NCBI RefSeq assembly: GCF_904848665.1
Contig: NZ_CAJHCQ010000013.1
Span: 62,001-126,000, forward strand
DNA: 64,000 nucleotides
Reading direction: 5' to 3'
Origin: Paraburkholderia hiiakae
GTDB lineage: Bacteria > Pseudomonadota > Gammaproteobacteria > Burkholderiales > Burkholderiaceae
A program made the translations under genes and the position numbers. A model generated the notes under the pieces. It saw nothing but the letters and a program-made list of their open reading frames with translations. It had not been told where the DNA came from and did no database searches. Below, one piece after another: positions 55,874 to 62,811 of the stretch. Each line of letters starts with the position of its first letter. Positions within the stretch are counted from its first letter, which is position 1.

Positions 55874-56227
55874 TCAAGGCTTCAGTTTGCCAATGTGCTC
55901 GATTACTCGCTGTGCGATATCGATGGCCTGATTGGATTTAATCTTGCTGAACGACAGCGCCAAATCATAATCCGCATCATTTCTGCTCACTCGCAGAGAG
56001 TCCAGCCTCGATGCAACTTTGGCCTCGCCGATTTTTAAGTAATGCTGTCGGGTGAGCGAGTGAACTGTGCTCGTCGAATCCGCGATACCCGCAGTGTTAC
56101 GCGCATAGAGGAATGCTGCGTAGTAAGCGCGACTGACGGCAGATCGCAGCTTTGCCTCTTCCGTATTCTGCGCGCCCTGATGCAACTCGCGCGCTACCGC
56201 TAGGAATTCGCGGGGCTCGCAAGCCAT
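55874..56227 (-). CDS. HEPN-domain protein
   Basis: 117 residues, predicted all-helical. KLRSAVSRAYYAAFLYAR followed by SLRVSRNDADYDL is the pattern of the HEPN superfamily (PF05168-like, with the R-x-x-ADY signature). The R-x4-6-H catalytic motif of HEPN RNases is not visible, so this may be a binding or antitoxin-like HEPN rather than a nuclease. It is the last gene of a three-gene minus-strand operon, starting 1 bp after the upstream stop. Base composition is lower in GC than the housekeeping genes. Confidence 0.65.
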   Translation of the reverse strand: MACEPREFLAVARELHQGAQNTEEAKLRSAVSRAYYAAFLYARNTAGIADSTSTVHSLTRQHYLKIGEAKVASRLDSLRVSRNDADYDLALSFSKIKSNQAIDIAQRVIEHIGKLKP

Positions 56228-56228
56228 G

Positions 56229-56726
56229 TCAGCGAACCCTTACGATTACTTCATCGAGTGCGTTCGCCATCCGGCTGTCTCCGCAAATTTCGTCCAGGAA
56301 GGAATCTTCGAGTTCCAAAAAACGCTCTTGCGAAGCGAGCGTTGTTTCAACATTTAGAAGCATCTTTTCCCAACCTTCCTCTGGATCGGAGTACATCGTG
56401 AGCTGTAAATGTGCTCCGGCGAAATGTTTTGCTGCAACGCCCCGGATTAGGTCGACACCAGAAAGCGTTTCGAACTTGGCACCGGCGAGATAACGTCGTG
56501 CTGCTGCACTCTCCGTCATAGTTGCGCCCACGTTTCTTCCTTCTCGCGATCTTGGATCGGTTGATGGCATCATCGAAACGAACTCACTAAGCCCAAGCGT
56601 GTTTGGACCGAGACTGGAAGTCGACTGACGTGCCTTACGCACCTGTAATGCGATACGCGGGTCACTCTGCGGGCGCGAACCCGTCTGCAACCAGCCAGCC
56701 GAATACGAAGTGGTTGCGGCCGTCAT
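56229..56726 (-). CDS. Hypothetical protein between TIGR04255-like and HEPN genes
   Basis: 165 residues of no recognised family. The N-terminal 65 residues are Ser/Thr/Arg-rich and may be disordered. A helical C-terminal part (LSGVDLIRGVAAKHFAGAH, LELEDSFLDEICG) contains acidic patches and no catalytic motif I can name. Its ATG overlaps the upstream stop (ATGA) and its stop is 1 bp before the HEPN start, so the three genes are translationally coupled and probably encode one complex. Confidence 0.6.
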   Translation of the reverse strand: MTAATTSYSAGWLQTGSRPQSDPRIALQVRKARQSTSSLGPNTLGLSEFVSMMPSTDPRSREGRNVGATMTESAAARRYLAGAKFETLSGVDLIRGVAAKHFAGAHLQLTMYSDPEEGWEKMLLNVETTLASQERFLELEDSFLDEICGDSRMANALDEVIVRVR

Positions 56727-57568
56727 TGATCCTCCAGCCCAATGGCAATCAATTGTTCGCGGTTCAGCACATTGCGCATGATCACTTTATTGTTTGGCTG
56801 CAACAGTCCCTTGAAAGCAACCTGCAAGAACTCCTCGTTCTCGTCGTCAGACGCAGACGACAGAGCCTTCGGCAGATTGTCCTTGAAGGTCACTTGAGCT
56901 AAGTGGTCGATTGACGCGGTGAGGCGACCATCGATATTCGCGCTCGTGAGGTTTAGGACGTTCAACAACTGGCGATTGGCGAACTGGGTTTCCGCCGCCG
57001 GCCCGTCGCCATCATTCATGGTTAGCACGAACCAACCCTGATATACATGCCAAAGAGAACCAACCGCTAGTGTATTCGCAGGCAAGTATTGGGAATCAGG
57101 ATTGAAAACGTCACTAATCAGGTAGGGTTCCGGGTCCGTTTCGTAGACGAATTTGTCAACGACTTGAAGCGCGATCTGACTGAGCGGGTTTGTCTCCGAG
57201 GCGATCTGTCTCACGACTTCAGTCATGAAACGCTTCGCCTCTGGCCATACATTTCGCCATGAGTCGTAGTCAAGGCAGTTCACGACAACGGTCTGATCGG
57301 CGGCCCGAACAACCCAAGCCGGTGTGCCGTCTTCCTTGAAACGCTGGAGCAACACTCCATTCGGAGCCGCCTGTTGCGTGATGCTGGGCATTCCAATATG
57401 GAATGCAATGCCCTGGAGTGTCTCGAATCGCGGCAGATCCGAGCGCAACGTCTCACGCAAAGTAGCCAGGCGCGCCACTTCCGCTGCATCAAATGCACGC
57501 GAGAAAGTGAGAACAAAGGCCATGGCCTCTATAGCATTGTGCTGACGGATCGGTTTTGCGATTGCCAT
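56723..57568 (-). CDS. TIGR04255-like family protein
   Basis: 281 residues. The overall character (start with KPIRQHNAIEAM, a beta-rich first half with WVVRAADQTVVVNCLDY, and a second half ending NREQLIAIGLEDQ) resembles the sporadically distributed TIGR04255 family of about 260 residues, whose function is unknown. The assignment is from memory of family style and needs an HMM check. No ribosome site precedes the ATG; a -10-like TATACT (57617-57622) lies about 50 bp upstream. First gene of the HEPN operon. Confidence 0.5.
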   Translation of the reverse strand: MAIAKPIRQHNAIEAMAFVLTFSRAFDAAEVARLATLRETLRSDLPRFETLQGIAFHIGMPSITQQAAPNGVLLQRFKEDGTPAWVVRAADQTVVVNCLDYDSWRNVWPEAKRFMTEVVRQIASETNPLSQIALQVVDKFVYETDPEPYLISDVFNPDSQYLPANTLAVGSLWHVYQGWFVLTMNDGDGPAAETQFANRQLLNVLNLTSANIDGRLTASIDHLAQVTFKDNLPKALSSASDDENEEFLQVAFKGLLQPNNKVIMRNVLNREQLIAIGLEDQ

Positions 57569-57659
57569 TTTAAATGGGACAGGTCGAGCGGGTGCCTAGG
57601 CGCGTAAACCGGTGCGAGTATAGCTGATCCTGTATATCGGCCGATTATCACGAACCCTT

Positions 57660-57790
57660 ATGCACACCATCCGTGCGATGGAATACGCTCGACGTTCACT
57701 TGCGGTGGCACCGATCGGGACGCCCCCGTTTTTGGAATGCGCGGCGCATGCGAGCGATTCGCCCACCGGGTCAGCGGCTAGGCGAGACGC
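57660..57790 (-). pseudogene. Decayed DUF3761 fragment
   Basis: On the minus strand this stretch reads AHSKNGGVPIGATA, nearly the DUF3761 core AHSRNGSVPIGATA of the intact gene 800 bp away. At the DNA level CTTGCGGTGGCACCGATCGG differs by one base from the intact copy. Flanking sequence no longer matches and the frame lacks the cysteine-containing end. It lies in the 285-bp gap before the membrane-protein gene. Confidence 0.55.
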
Positions 57791-57853
57791 ATCTGGATTG
57801 CCGCGCGGCTACGCGAATATCGATCGCGTAGGTAGTCGGGTCGCATCTGACGC

Positions 57854-58222
57854 CTAGCGCTTTTTAAGGATCAAGAGCCCGTTTGAATGAGAGACCTCCT
57901 TGTACTCGCGTAAGGACGTCAATGCGCCAACGCCACCTGCAGCGACGGCCACGGCAATTGCTGCATATGTGGTCGGCCCACCCAAGACAGCAAGGGCAGC
58001 AGGAGCTGCAGCGACGGCCGCAACTTCGGACGTTCCCCCGGTCGCGATAGCCGCAATAGTCGCGACGACCACGATGGCAATTGCCGCTATCGCGATAGCC
58101 CAAGCGACTTTGCCGGTTGCGCGAATACGGACAACCTTCGTGGCGAGGTCACCTTCGACCTCGATGTAGTCGTCGCCTCTCTTGAGGGCGTCCGCCAAAT
58201 CCTTGTTGGTTCCGATTGCCAT
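57854..58222 (-). CDS. Small Ala/Gly-rich membrane protein, unknown function
   Basis: 122 residues with TGGAGG upstream of the ATG. A polar N-terminus (NKDLADALKRGDDYIEVEGDL, then KVVRIRATGKVAW) is followed by two long hydrophobic segments (about 40-60 and 72-98) rich in Ala, Ile and Gly, and a polar end SNGLLILKKR. The glycine-zipper-like pattern is typical of small membrane-inserting proteins. No family name can be given. It is a single gene, not overlapping its neighbours. Confidence 0.6.
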   Translation of the reverse strand: MAIGTNKDLADALKRGDDYIEVEGDLATKVVRIRATGKVAWAIAIAAIAIVVVATIAAIATGGTSEVAAVAAAPAALAVLGGPTTYAAIAVAVAAGGVGALTSLREYKEVSHSNGLLILKKR

Positions 58223-58433
58223 GCGGTCTGCCTCCAGTAGCCGATGACAGATATTTCGGCCGCAGTTCTTGAAACTTTAACGCCCCCGGAACGGGCCATA
58301 CCAGACTTAGGCATTGCTTCGAAGCCGACAATCGCCGAACCTCGCGTGTCATGAAGGGATCGCTGGCCGCTTTTCATTCTTCGACATCTCACTTCGGAAG
58401 CGCGAATTTCGTGGCCTTACCGCGATCGAGCGT

Positions 58434-58751
58434 TTACTCCCACTCGGCGACGCCGCGATGACGCGAGCACGTGCCCGCATGATGCTGGCTGAAGCTGTAT
58501 GTGCCGTCACTGCACCTTGCGGTGGCGCCGATCGGCACAGAGCCATTTCGGGAGTGCGCAGGCGAATGCACTTCATGCCCGTCGTGGTTCACGTAGTGGC
58601 CGTGCTCTTGCAGTTGGGAATCGTCTGGGGGCGATGGCTGGTACGCGTGGGCGGCTCTTGCGAGCGCCAACAGGGCTACGAGACTGCCGCATCGAGCCGC
58701 GGCCAATACATGCGCGGCAACACGACCGCGACTCAAGCTGATTCTGTTCAT
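58434..58751 (-). CDS. DUF3761 domain protein, exported
   Basis: 105 residues from ATG 58751. A signal peptide (hydrophobic core ALLALARAAHA) is followed by YQPSPPDDSQLQEHGHYVN, then HSPAHSRNGSVPIGATARC and DGTYSFSQHHAGTCSRHRGV. This His-rich pattern with two cysteines is DUF3761. Periplasmic or secreted; function unknown. A decayed partial copy lies about 700 bp downstream on the same strand. Confidence 0.75.
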   Translation of the reverse strand: MNRISLSRGRVAAHVLAAARCGSLVALLALARAAHAYQPSPPDDSQLQEHGHYVNHDGHEVHSPAHSRNGSVPIGATARCSDGTYSFSQHHAGTCSRHRGVAEWE

Positions 58752-59013
58752 CCCCGTACTCGTTCTGATCTTATGGTCCCGGTCAGCTTGTTGCAGGCCG
58801 GACCCCAGTATATCGAGCGGCATGCTACAAGCCCGACAGGATGGCGAAAACGGCCGCAGATGCGATCCCGTGTGGGCTACACCGCCATCACCATCGCCAC
58901 AACTCCCGTGCCGTCATCCTTGGACCATACTGGCGCCGCAAATGACGGTACTCAGTGTGCGAAACTAGGCGGCACAATCTGGACACAAACCTTTACACCA
59001 CCGGGGAAACCAA

Positions 59014-59361
59014 ATGTCTAATTTCGACCCGCTCAACTTACGAGTCAATCTGCCGACGATACCTACTATCGAACCGCCCCATGTTTATGCATTCAAGACT
59101 TTCGTCGAGGAGGTTCGAGCATTTGAAACCTCCCTCGTAGAGGGCGAGGCCGTCGGTGCGATGCTGGCCTCATTTGGGAAATCTGTGATGCTACAAATCA
59201 CCCAGATCTCGCGGGCCGGACAGTTCTTCTGCTTCGACGGAATCACTGAAAATGGTGACAGCGCACGCTTGGTTCAGCACTACACGCAGGCATCGATTCT
59301 TCTGATAAAACTTCAGACAAATGAAGCTTCGCGTCCTATAGGCTTTGTGCATCACAGTTGA
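59014..59361 (+). CDS. DUF6173-like protein
   Basis: 115 residues with GGGGA upstream of the ATG. PHVYAFKTFVEEVRAFE, then VGAMLASFGKSVMLQI and DSARLVQHYTQASILLIKL, ending RPIGFV, resembles the DUF6173 family. Soluble, alpha/beta, no catalytic motif. It stands alone on the plus strand with 260 bp of empty sequence upstream, less GC-rich than the core genome. Confidence 0.5.
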   Translation: MSNFDPLNLRVNLPTIPTIEPPHVYAFKTFVEEVRAFETSLVEGEAVGAMLASFGKSVMLQITQISRAGQFFCFDGITENGDSARLVQHYTQASILLIKLQTNEASRPIGFVHHS

Positions 59362-59496
59362 CCGGATAGTGCATAAAAACCGTCGCATGATGTACGCCGG
59401 AGCGCGCCGCCCGCCTTTTATCCCTATCGGCAAGCGTGCCCTTCTCCTATACGGCGCCCTGCGCGGCGCTGGCATCCGTGCGCGGTAATTCACAGA

Positions 59497-59960
59497 TCAG
59501 CCAGATAATCGTGAATTTCGTCCTTTTGCCAGACGGTGCAGCGCTGGGGTAGTTGGATTGGTTACCGAACGCACGCCCTCCTCTGCGTGCAGACCGAATT
59601 CCGCCTTCAGCTCCAGCACCATCGCGACACCTGGATCGAGCGCCGCGACGATCGCGAGATGCACCTTGAGCGTCTCCGGTGGCATCGGACGCTTGGTAGC
59701 GGCGCGGCTCGCGCCTGCGAAACCCAGCGACGCGTTACCGACCTTGTCCACGAACGGTCGGCGCTTGATGCCGTGGAGCGCGGCCCCGATATGCCATGCA
59801 AGATCTTCTTGCCGAGATCCCTGCGCATGTCCGGCATCTGCTCCTTCACGGACTTGCGCTCGGCGATGCCCACGTTGCGCACCGCTTGCTCTTGCTCGGC
59901 GTCGAGGGGGCCGATGTAGTTCGCCGCGCTCTGGCGGTGGAACTTGGCAACAGGGCCGGC
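59497..59960 (-). pseudogene. Frameshifted integrase-like relic
   Basis: Two pieces in different frames join into one plausible protein. The first (from about 59930) reads KFHRQSAANYIGPLDAEQE and on through KSVKEQMPDMRRDLGKKILHG. After a frameshift near 59800 it continues as HIGAALHGIKRRPFVDKVG and on through LDPGVAMVLELKAEFGLHAEE, to a stop at 59497. The GL-x-x-EE context resembles the first catalytic box of tyrosine recombinases (GLRxEE), with the Arg replaced by His, and the Arg/His/Tyr end is missing. A dead integrase would fit the tRNA-linked island. Low to moderate certainty. Confidence 0.4.
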
Positions 59961-60664
59961 GCGCCTTGGCGGCTGACGAGGTCGGGCTGGTCGGGGTTGG
60001 CGTCGGCCGGGCGGTCGCTGCCGGTGAGCTTGAAGTCCTTGGCGTCCTCGTCGGCCTGGGCCTTGCCTTCTTCTTCGAGGGCGGCCTCGGTGCGCGCAGT
60101 GGCCTCGTCGTGCGTCTCGCCCTTCAGCGAGAGCCCTTCTTCGCTTTCGCTTCGCGCACGCGCCGCATCGCCTGGCTCATCGTCACCAGGACGTGGAGCG
60201 TTCGTGTCCGGTCGGCTGGCTTCGAGTCCTTCAGCTTCTCCAGAATCCGCTGCACGCGCGGCGTCATCCCTGGAATCGTCAAATTCGGGTCCGTCGTGGC
60301 TCCAGCGGGGATCGTCGGCGTCGAACGGGATGTCGTAGTCTCCGAGTTCGCGCTCGTGGACTTTCGCGAGGACGCTTTCTTCCTCGGCGGTGAGAGGACC
60401 ATCGTCTAGTTCCTCGTCGGTAATGCCACGTTCGTGTTCAGGCAGCTCATTGTATCCCGCTGCGCGGCCGTCCTCGTCCTGCACGTGACGCGTCACCTCC
60501 AATTCGATGCCCTGACTGGCCGAGGTATCGACTCCATCGTTTCGGCCTAGCGTACGTCCGGCCATCGGCGTGCTAATGTCGAAGTGACCGGGCCCGCTGG
60601 GGTGCGCGCGGATTCCCGTTGGCACCCCAATCATCATCGGCGCGCTCATCATCACCAATTGCAA
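59961..60664 (-). pseudogene. Remnant of acidic plasmid/phage-type protein
   Basis: The frame runs through a very acidic, Ala/Glu/Asp-rich sequence (EELDDGPLTAEEESVLAKVH and similar) and ends FKLTGSDRPADANPDQPDL. That LTGSDRPAD ending resembles the C-termini of large polyvalent proteins on plasmids and integrative elements. It runs without stop into the integrase-like relic in another frame, so I read this as a deletion fusion. The start is uncertain, and no upstream domain survives. Confidence 0.35.
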
Positions 60665-60678
60665 CAGGAACTAAGTTC

Positions 60679-60795
60679 ATGAGCGCCATTTATGGACTCA
60701 GGAAACGGTCACAATCCGATGGGCTTGATGTCATACAGATCGACCGGTCCGCGCCGATCATCAACAACGCTGCCATCCAGGCCATGTCCCAGTGA
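60679..60795 (+). CDS. Small hypothetical protein (38 residues)
   Basis: ATG 60679 has AGGAA 8 bp upstream. The peptide begins MSAIYGLRKRSQSDGLDVIQ and ends INNAAIQAMSQ. It ends 27 bp before the next plus-strand gene and may be co-transcribed with it. There is no family assignment; this is a ribosome-site and context call. Confidence 0.3.
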   Translation: MSAIYGLRKRSQSDGLDVIQIDRSAPIINNAAIQAMSQ

Positions 60796-60822
60796 CCAGC
60801 CCTGATGCGATAAGGAGCATCG

Positions 60823-61128
60823 ATGGACACGCTGAAATTTGCACTCGCGTTAGAAGGCGAAGGCATGGATCCCGAGCAAGCATCCATCATCGCCACCGAG
60901 ATGTACAGAATCTATGCTCACTCAGTACTCGGTGGCGTCTATAAACCCGTGGACTATGGCGATTTTGAGGCACTTCGCATCAAGGCGAACCTGATGCGAG
61001 CCAAGTCAGAAGCGATGACCAACGTGCTACGCGCGATGAACGCCAATGACGCCGACCAAGAGAAGCATTGGCAGGGTGAAATGGAGCGGATCGACGCAGA
61101 GAGAAGGCAGCGGGGGTTCATCAAGTGA
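60823..61128 (+). CDS. Small coiled-coil protein, CCDC90/DUF1640-like
   Basis: 101 residues; TAAGGAG precedes the ATG. MDTLKFALALEGEGMDPEQA resembles the start of DUF1640/CCDC90-type proteins (a helix-turn-helix head). A charged helical tail (DADQEKHWQGEMERIDAERR) follows, shorter than usual and without the terminal membrane helix. Function unknown. Confidence 0.45.
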   Translation: MDTLKFALALEGEGMDPEQASIIATEMYRIYAHSVLGGVYKPVDYGDFEALRIKANLMRAKSEAMTNVLRAMNANDADQEKHWQGEMERIDAERRQRGFIK

Positions 61129-61170
61129 TCGACTCAAAAGACGATTCACGTCATCGTTTGTATAGGTCGG

Positions 61171-61407
61171 TCACTCACGCGTCTCATCCGCCATGCGAAG
61201 CCATTCCCCGAGTGTGGCCCGGACATACTGTTGGCATAAGTCGATACTGACAGCGTTTCCGTCCCCGAAAATCGAGTAATAGCCCCCGTGGAAGGCGATC
61301 GACAACCGCTCATCCCACTCGCCATCTTCACGTGTCAGGCGTTTGCGGAATCGCAGTTTCCTTTTCTCTATCAGCGCAAACCTGCAATCGGCAAACGCGC
61401 TAATCAG
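61171..61407 (-). CDS. Conserved-looking small protein with no ATG/GTG/TTG start
   Basis: An open minus-strand frame reads LTREDGEWDERLSIAFHGG, then YYSIFGDGNAVSIDLCQQY and VRATLGEWLRMADETRE to a stop at 61171. The composition and the FHGGYYSIFGDG stretch look like a real folded domain. No canonical start exists between the upstream in-frame TGA and the domain; CTG at 61407 with GGAGG about 12 nt upstream is the only candidate. Either non-canonical initiation or a 5'-truncated remnant. Confidence 0.4.
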   Translation of the reverse strand: MISAFADCRFALIEKRKLRFRKRLTREDGEWDERLSIAFHGGYYSIFGDGNAVSIDLCQQYVRATLGEWLRMADETRE

Positions 61408-61476
61408 TGTAGGAGGATTCCTCCGTCACGCGAGCCCCCTCCCTTCCGTCCACGGAGAACATCAATGGCAATTCTG

Positions 61477-62010
61477 TCACTTCTGGCGATCAGCCCGACT
61501 TCGAACGGCAACTGGCGTCGAAAGTGGCAGCTCAAGAAATTCCGTCTCCGCCAGTTCTGCCCATTCCACGGTGAACGGCAGGTAGAGGCGAACGATCCAG
61601 GTGAACCCCACCGTCCGTCCGTCGCGACGGACCGCATACGGATGGAGGATCTCGCCATCTGCGCGCACCCGGTCGAACTGCAGCAGACGTTTCCTCGGAT
61701 ACCGACCACTGTCCACCCGCTCCTGCATCATCCGCTCGACCACCTCATGCGGAAAGCCGGGATGTCCTGACGCACAGGACTCGTCGAGGCTCGCGAGGAT
61801 TTTGTCTTCCTCTGACAGGTATGCGCCTTCCAGTTCGACCTCGTCGAACACGACTTCATCGACCATGTACGGCGGCCCCCGATACCAGACCGGATCATCC
61901 TCGTCGAGCCGGATGGCCGTCACTGTACGTGTGCCGACATCCGTGCAGCGCCACCAGAAAGGCCCACACAAAAATTCAAGACCAGTATGAAAGTCAGAAG
62001 GTTTCATCAT
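61477..62010 (-). CDS. Hypothetical protein, 177 residues
   Basis: Begins MMKPSDFHTGLEFLCGPFWW and continues VTAIRLDEDD, VWYRGPPYMVDEVVFDEVEL. Soluble, acidic, with Trp/Cys near the N-terminus; the segment VRRDGRTVGFTWIVRLYLP is beta-like. The start may be at 62010 or the adjacent ATG at 62007; no strong ribosome site. No family recognised. Probably expressed with the preceding small gene 62068-62307 on the same strand. Confidence 0.55.
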   Translation of the reverse strand: MMKPSDFHTGLEFLCGPFWWRCTDVGTRTVTAIRLDEDDPVWYRGPPYMVDEVVFDEVELEGAYLSEEDKILASLDESCASGHPGFPHEVVERMMQERVDSGRYPRKRLLQFDRVRADGEILHPYAVRRDGRTVGFTWIVRLYLPFTVEWAELAETEFLELPLSTPVAVRSRADRQK

Positions 62011-62067
62011 CTACCGTTCGATTGTCGGCGCAGGCAACGTGATATGACAGCCCGTGAGATCCCGATG

Positions 62068-62307
62068 CTAGAGGGGCATGCGCGCGTCAATCACGGCCCG
62101 GCGCTTCGTAAGCGCCGAAGAAAATCGCGCAATCTCCGCCTGCAGGAGCGCCGTGTTGATCTCCACGCGATCTAGACCCGCCTGCAGACCGTGCACTTGG
62201 TCGCGCATTTCAACCTCGAACTCTTGCAGCGCCGCTTCGAGCTCCAATACCCCGGCCAGAATCAGCTTCCAATCTTCCGATGTAAGGTCGCCAGTCTCGT
62301 CCGTCAT
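62068..62307 (-). CDS. Small coiled-coil hypothetical protein
   Basis: 79 residues with GGGAGG upstream of the ATG at 62307. After a short acidic head the chain is one long amphipathic helix with heptad-like hydrophobics (VLELEAALQEFEVEMRDQV, then LQAGLDRVEINTALLQAEIA). No family recognised. It lies 57 bp upstream of the 177-residue gene. Confidence 0.5.
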   Translation of the reverse strand: MTDETGDLTSEDWKLILAGVLELEAALQEFEVEMRDQVHGLQAGLDRVEINTALLQAEIARFSSALTKRRAVIDARMPL

Positions 62308-62811
62308 CGTCGGCCTCCCACTGTCTTACGGCCAGTATAGACTGCGTTGCCTCCCGGCAAGCTGCACTGACGATCTTCGCCGTGAGCGCTCCACTACACG
62401 GCCGAATGGTTACCCGATGCGAGGGGCGGCCCGAACGACGCGCAGTGCTCGTGCGCGTGTCCACGGTATCGCGGCAGCCGACCGCGCGGCACCATCGTGC
62501 TGGCGCGCAGCCGACGATATGGACCAACGGCGTCAAATCTGCTCCGCCAGCTGTCCCTGTCTGCACCCACGTGACCGATGGGACCCGTTCGGGAAACGCA
62601 AAGCGGGTGTGCCGGGGGGCAAAAAATGACCAAACACACCCGCCATTCAGACACCACAAATAATACGCACTCGCCGCACTCTGGTTACATGGCGGTTACA
62701 CGCAGATACCGAGTGATGGCAAACACTGCATCCCGAGTCTTGCGCACCGCATGGAACGGTCATCCGGAAGAAGACGTTGGCTGCGCAACCACGGATCACC
62801 AATCCGCAAAT
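62308..62811. other. Gene-free gap with inverted TGTAACC pair
   Basis: In this 504-bp gap I see no supportable gene; short frames on both strands have no family character. GGTTACAT (62683-62690) and CGGTTACACG (62693-62702) are, read on the minus strand, the same TGTAACC pair found beside tRNA-Lys. Confidence 0.4.

Noticed and set aside
55421..55877. Open frames with His-Trp, Ala-Ser or Cys-Gln alternation on both strands
   Set aside because: They are produced by the TGGCAC array staying open in all frames; one also overlaps the tRNA gene.
56229..57568. Reading the HEPN operon as a standard HEPN/MNT toxin-antitoxin pair
   Set aside because: Neither upstream protein shows the GSxAxGxxxxxSDxD nucleotidyltransferase motif of MNT antitoxins.
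61168..61181. 11-bp match (GTCACTCACGC) to the tRNA-Lys 3' end, a possible att site
   Set aside because: It stops before the CCA-proximal bases, lies across the stop codon of a probable gene, and an 11-bp match by chance is not rare enough.
62394..62657. 87-residue minus-strand frame in the island gap
   Set aside because: No ribosome site, no family pattern, and overlapping frames are equally open.
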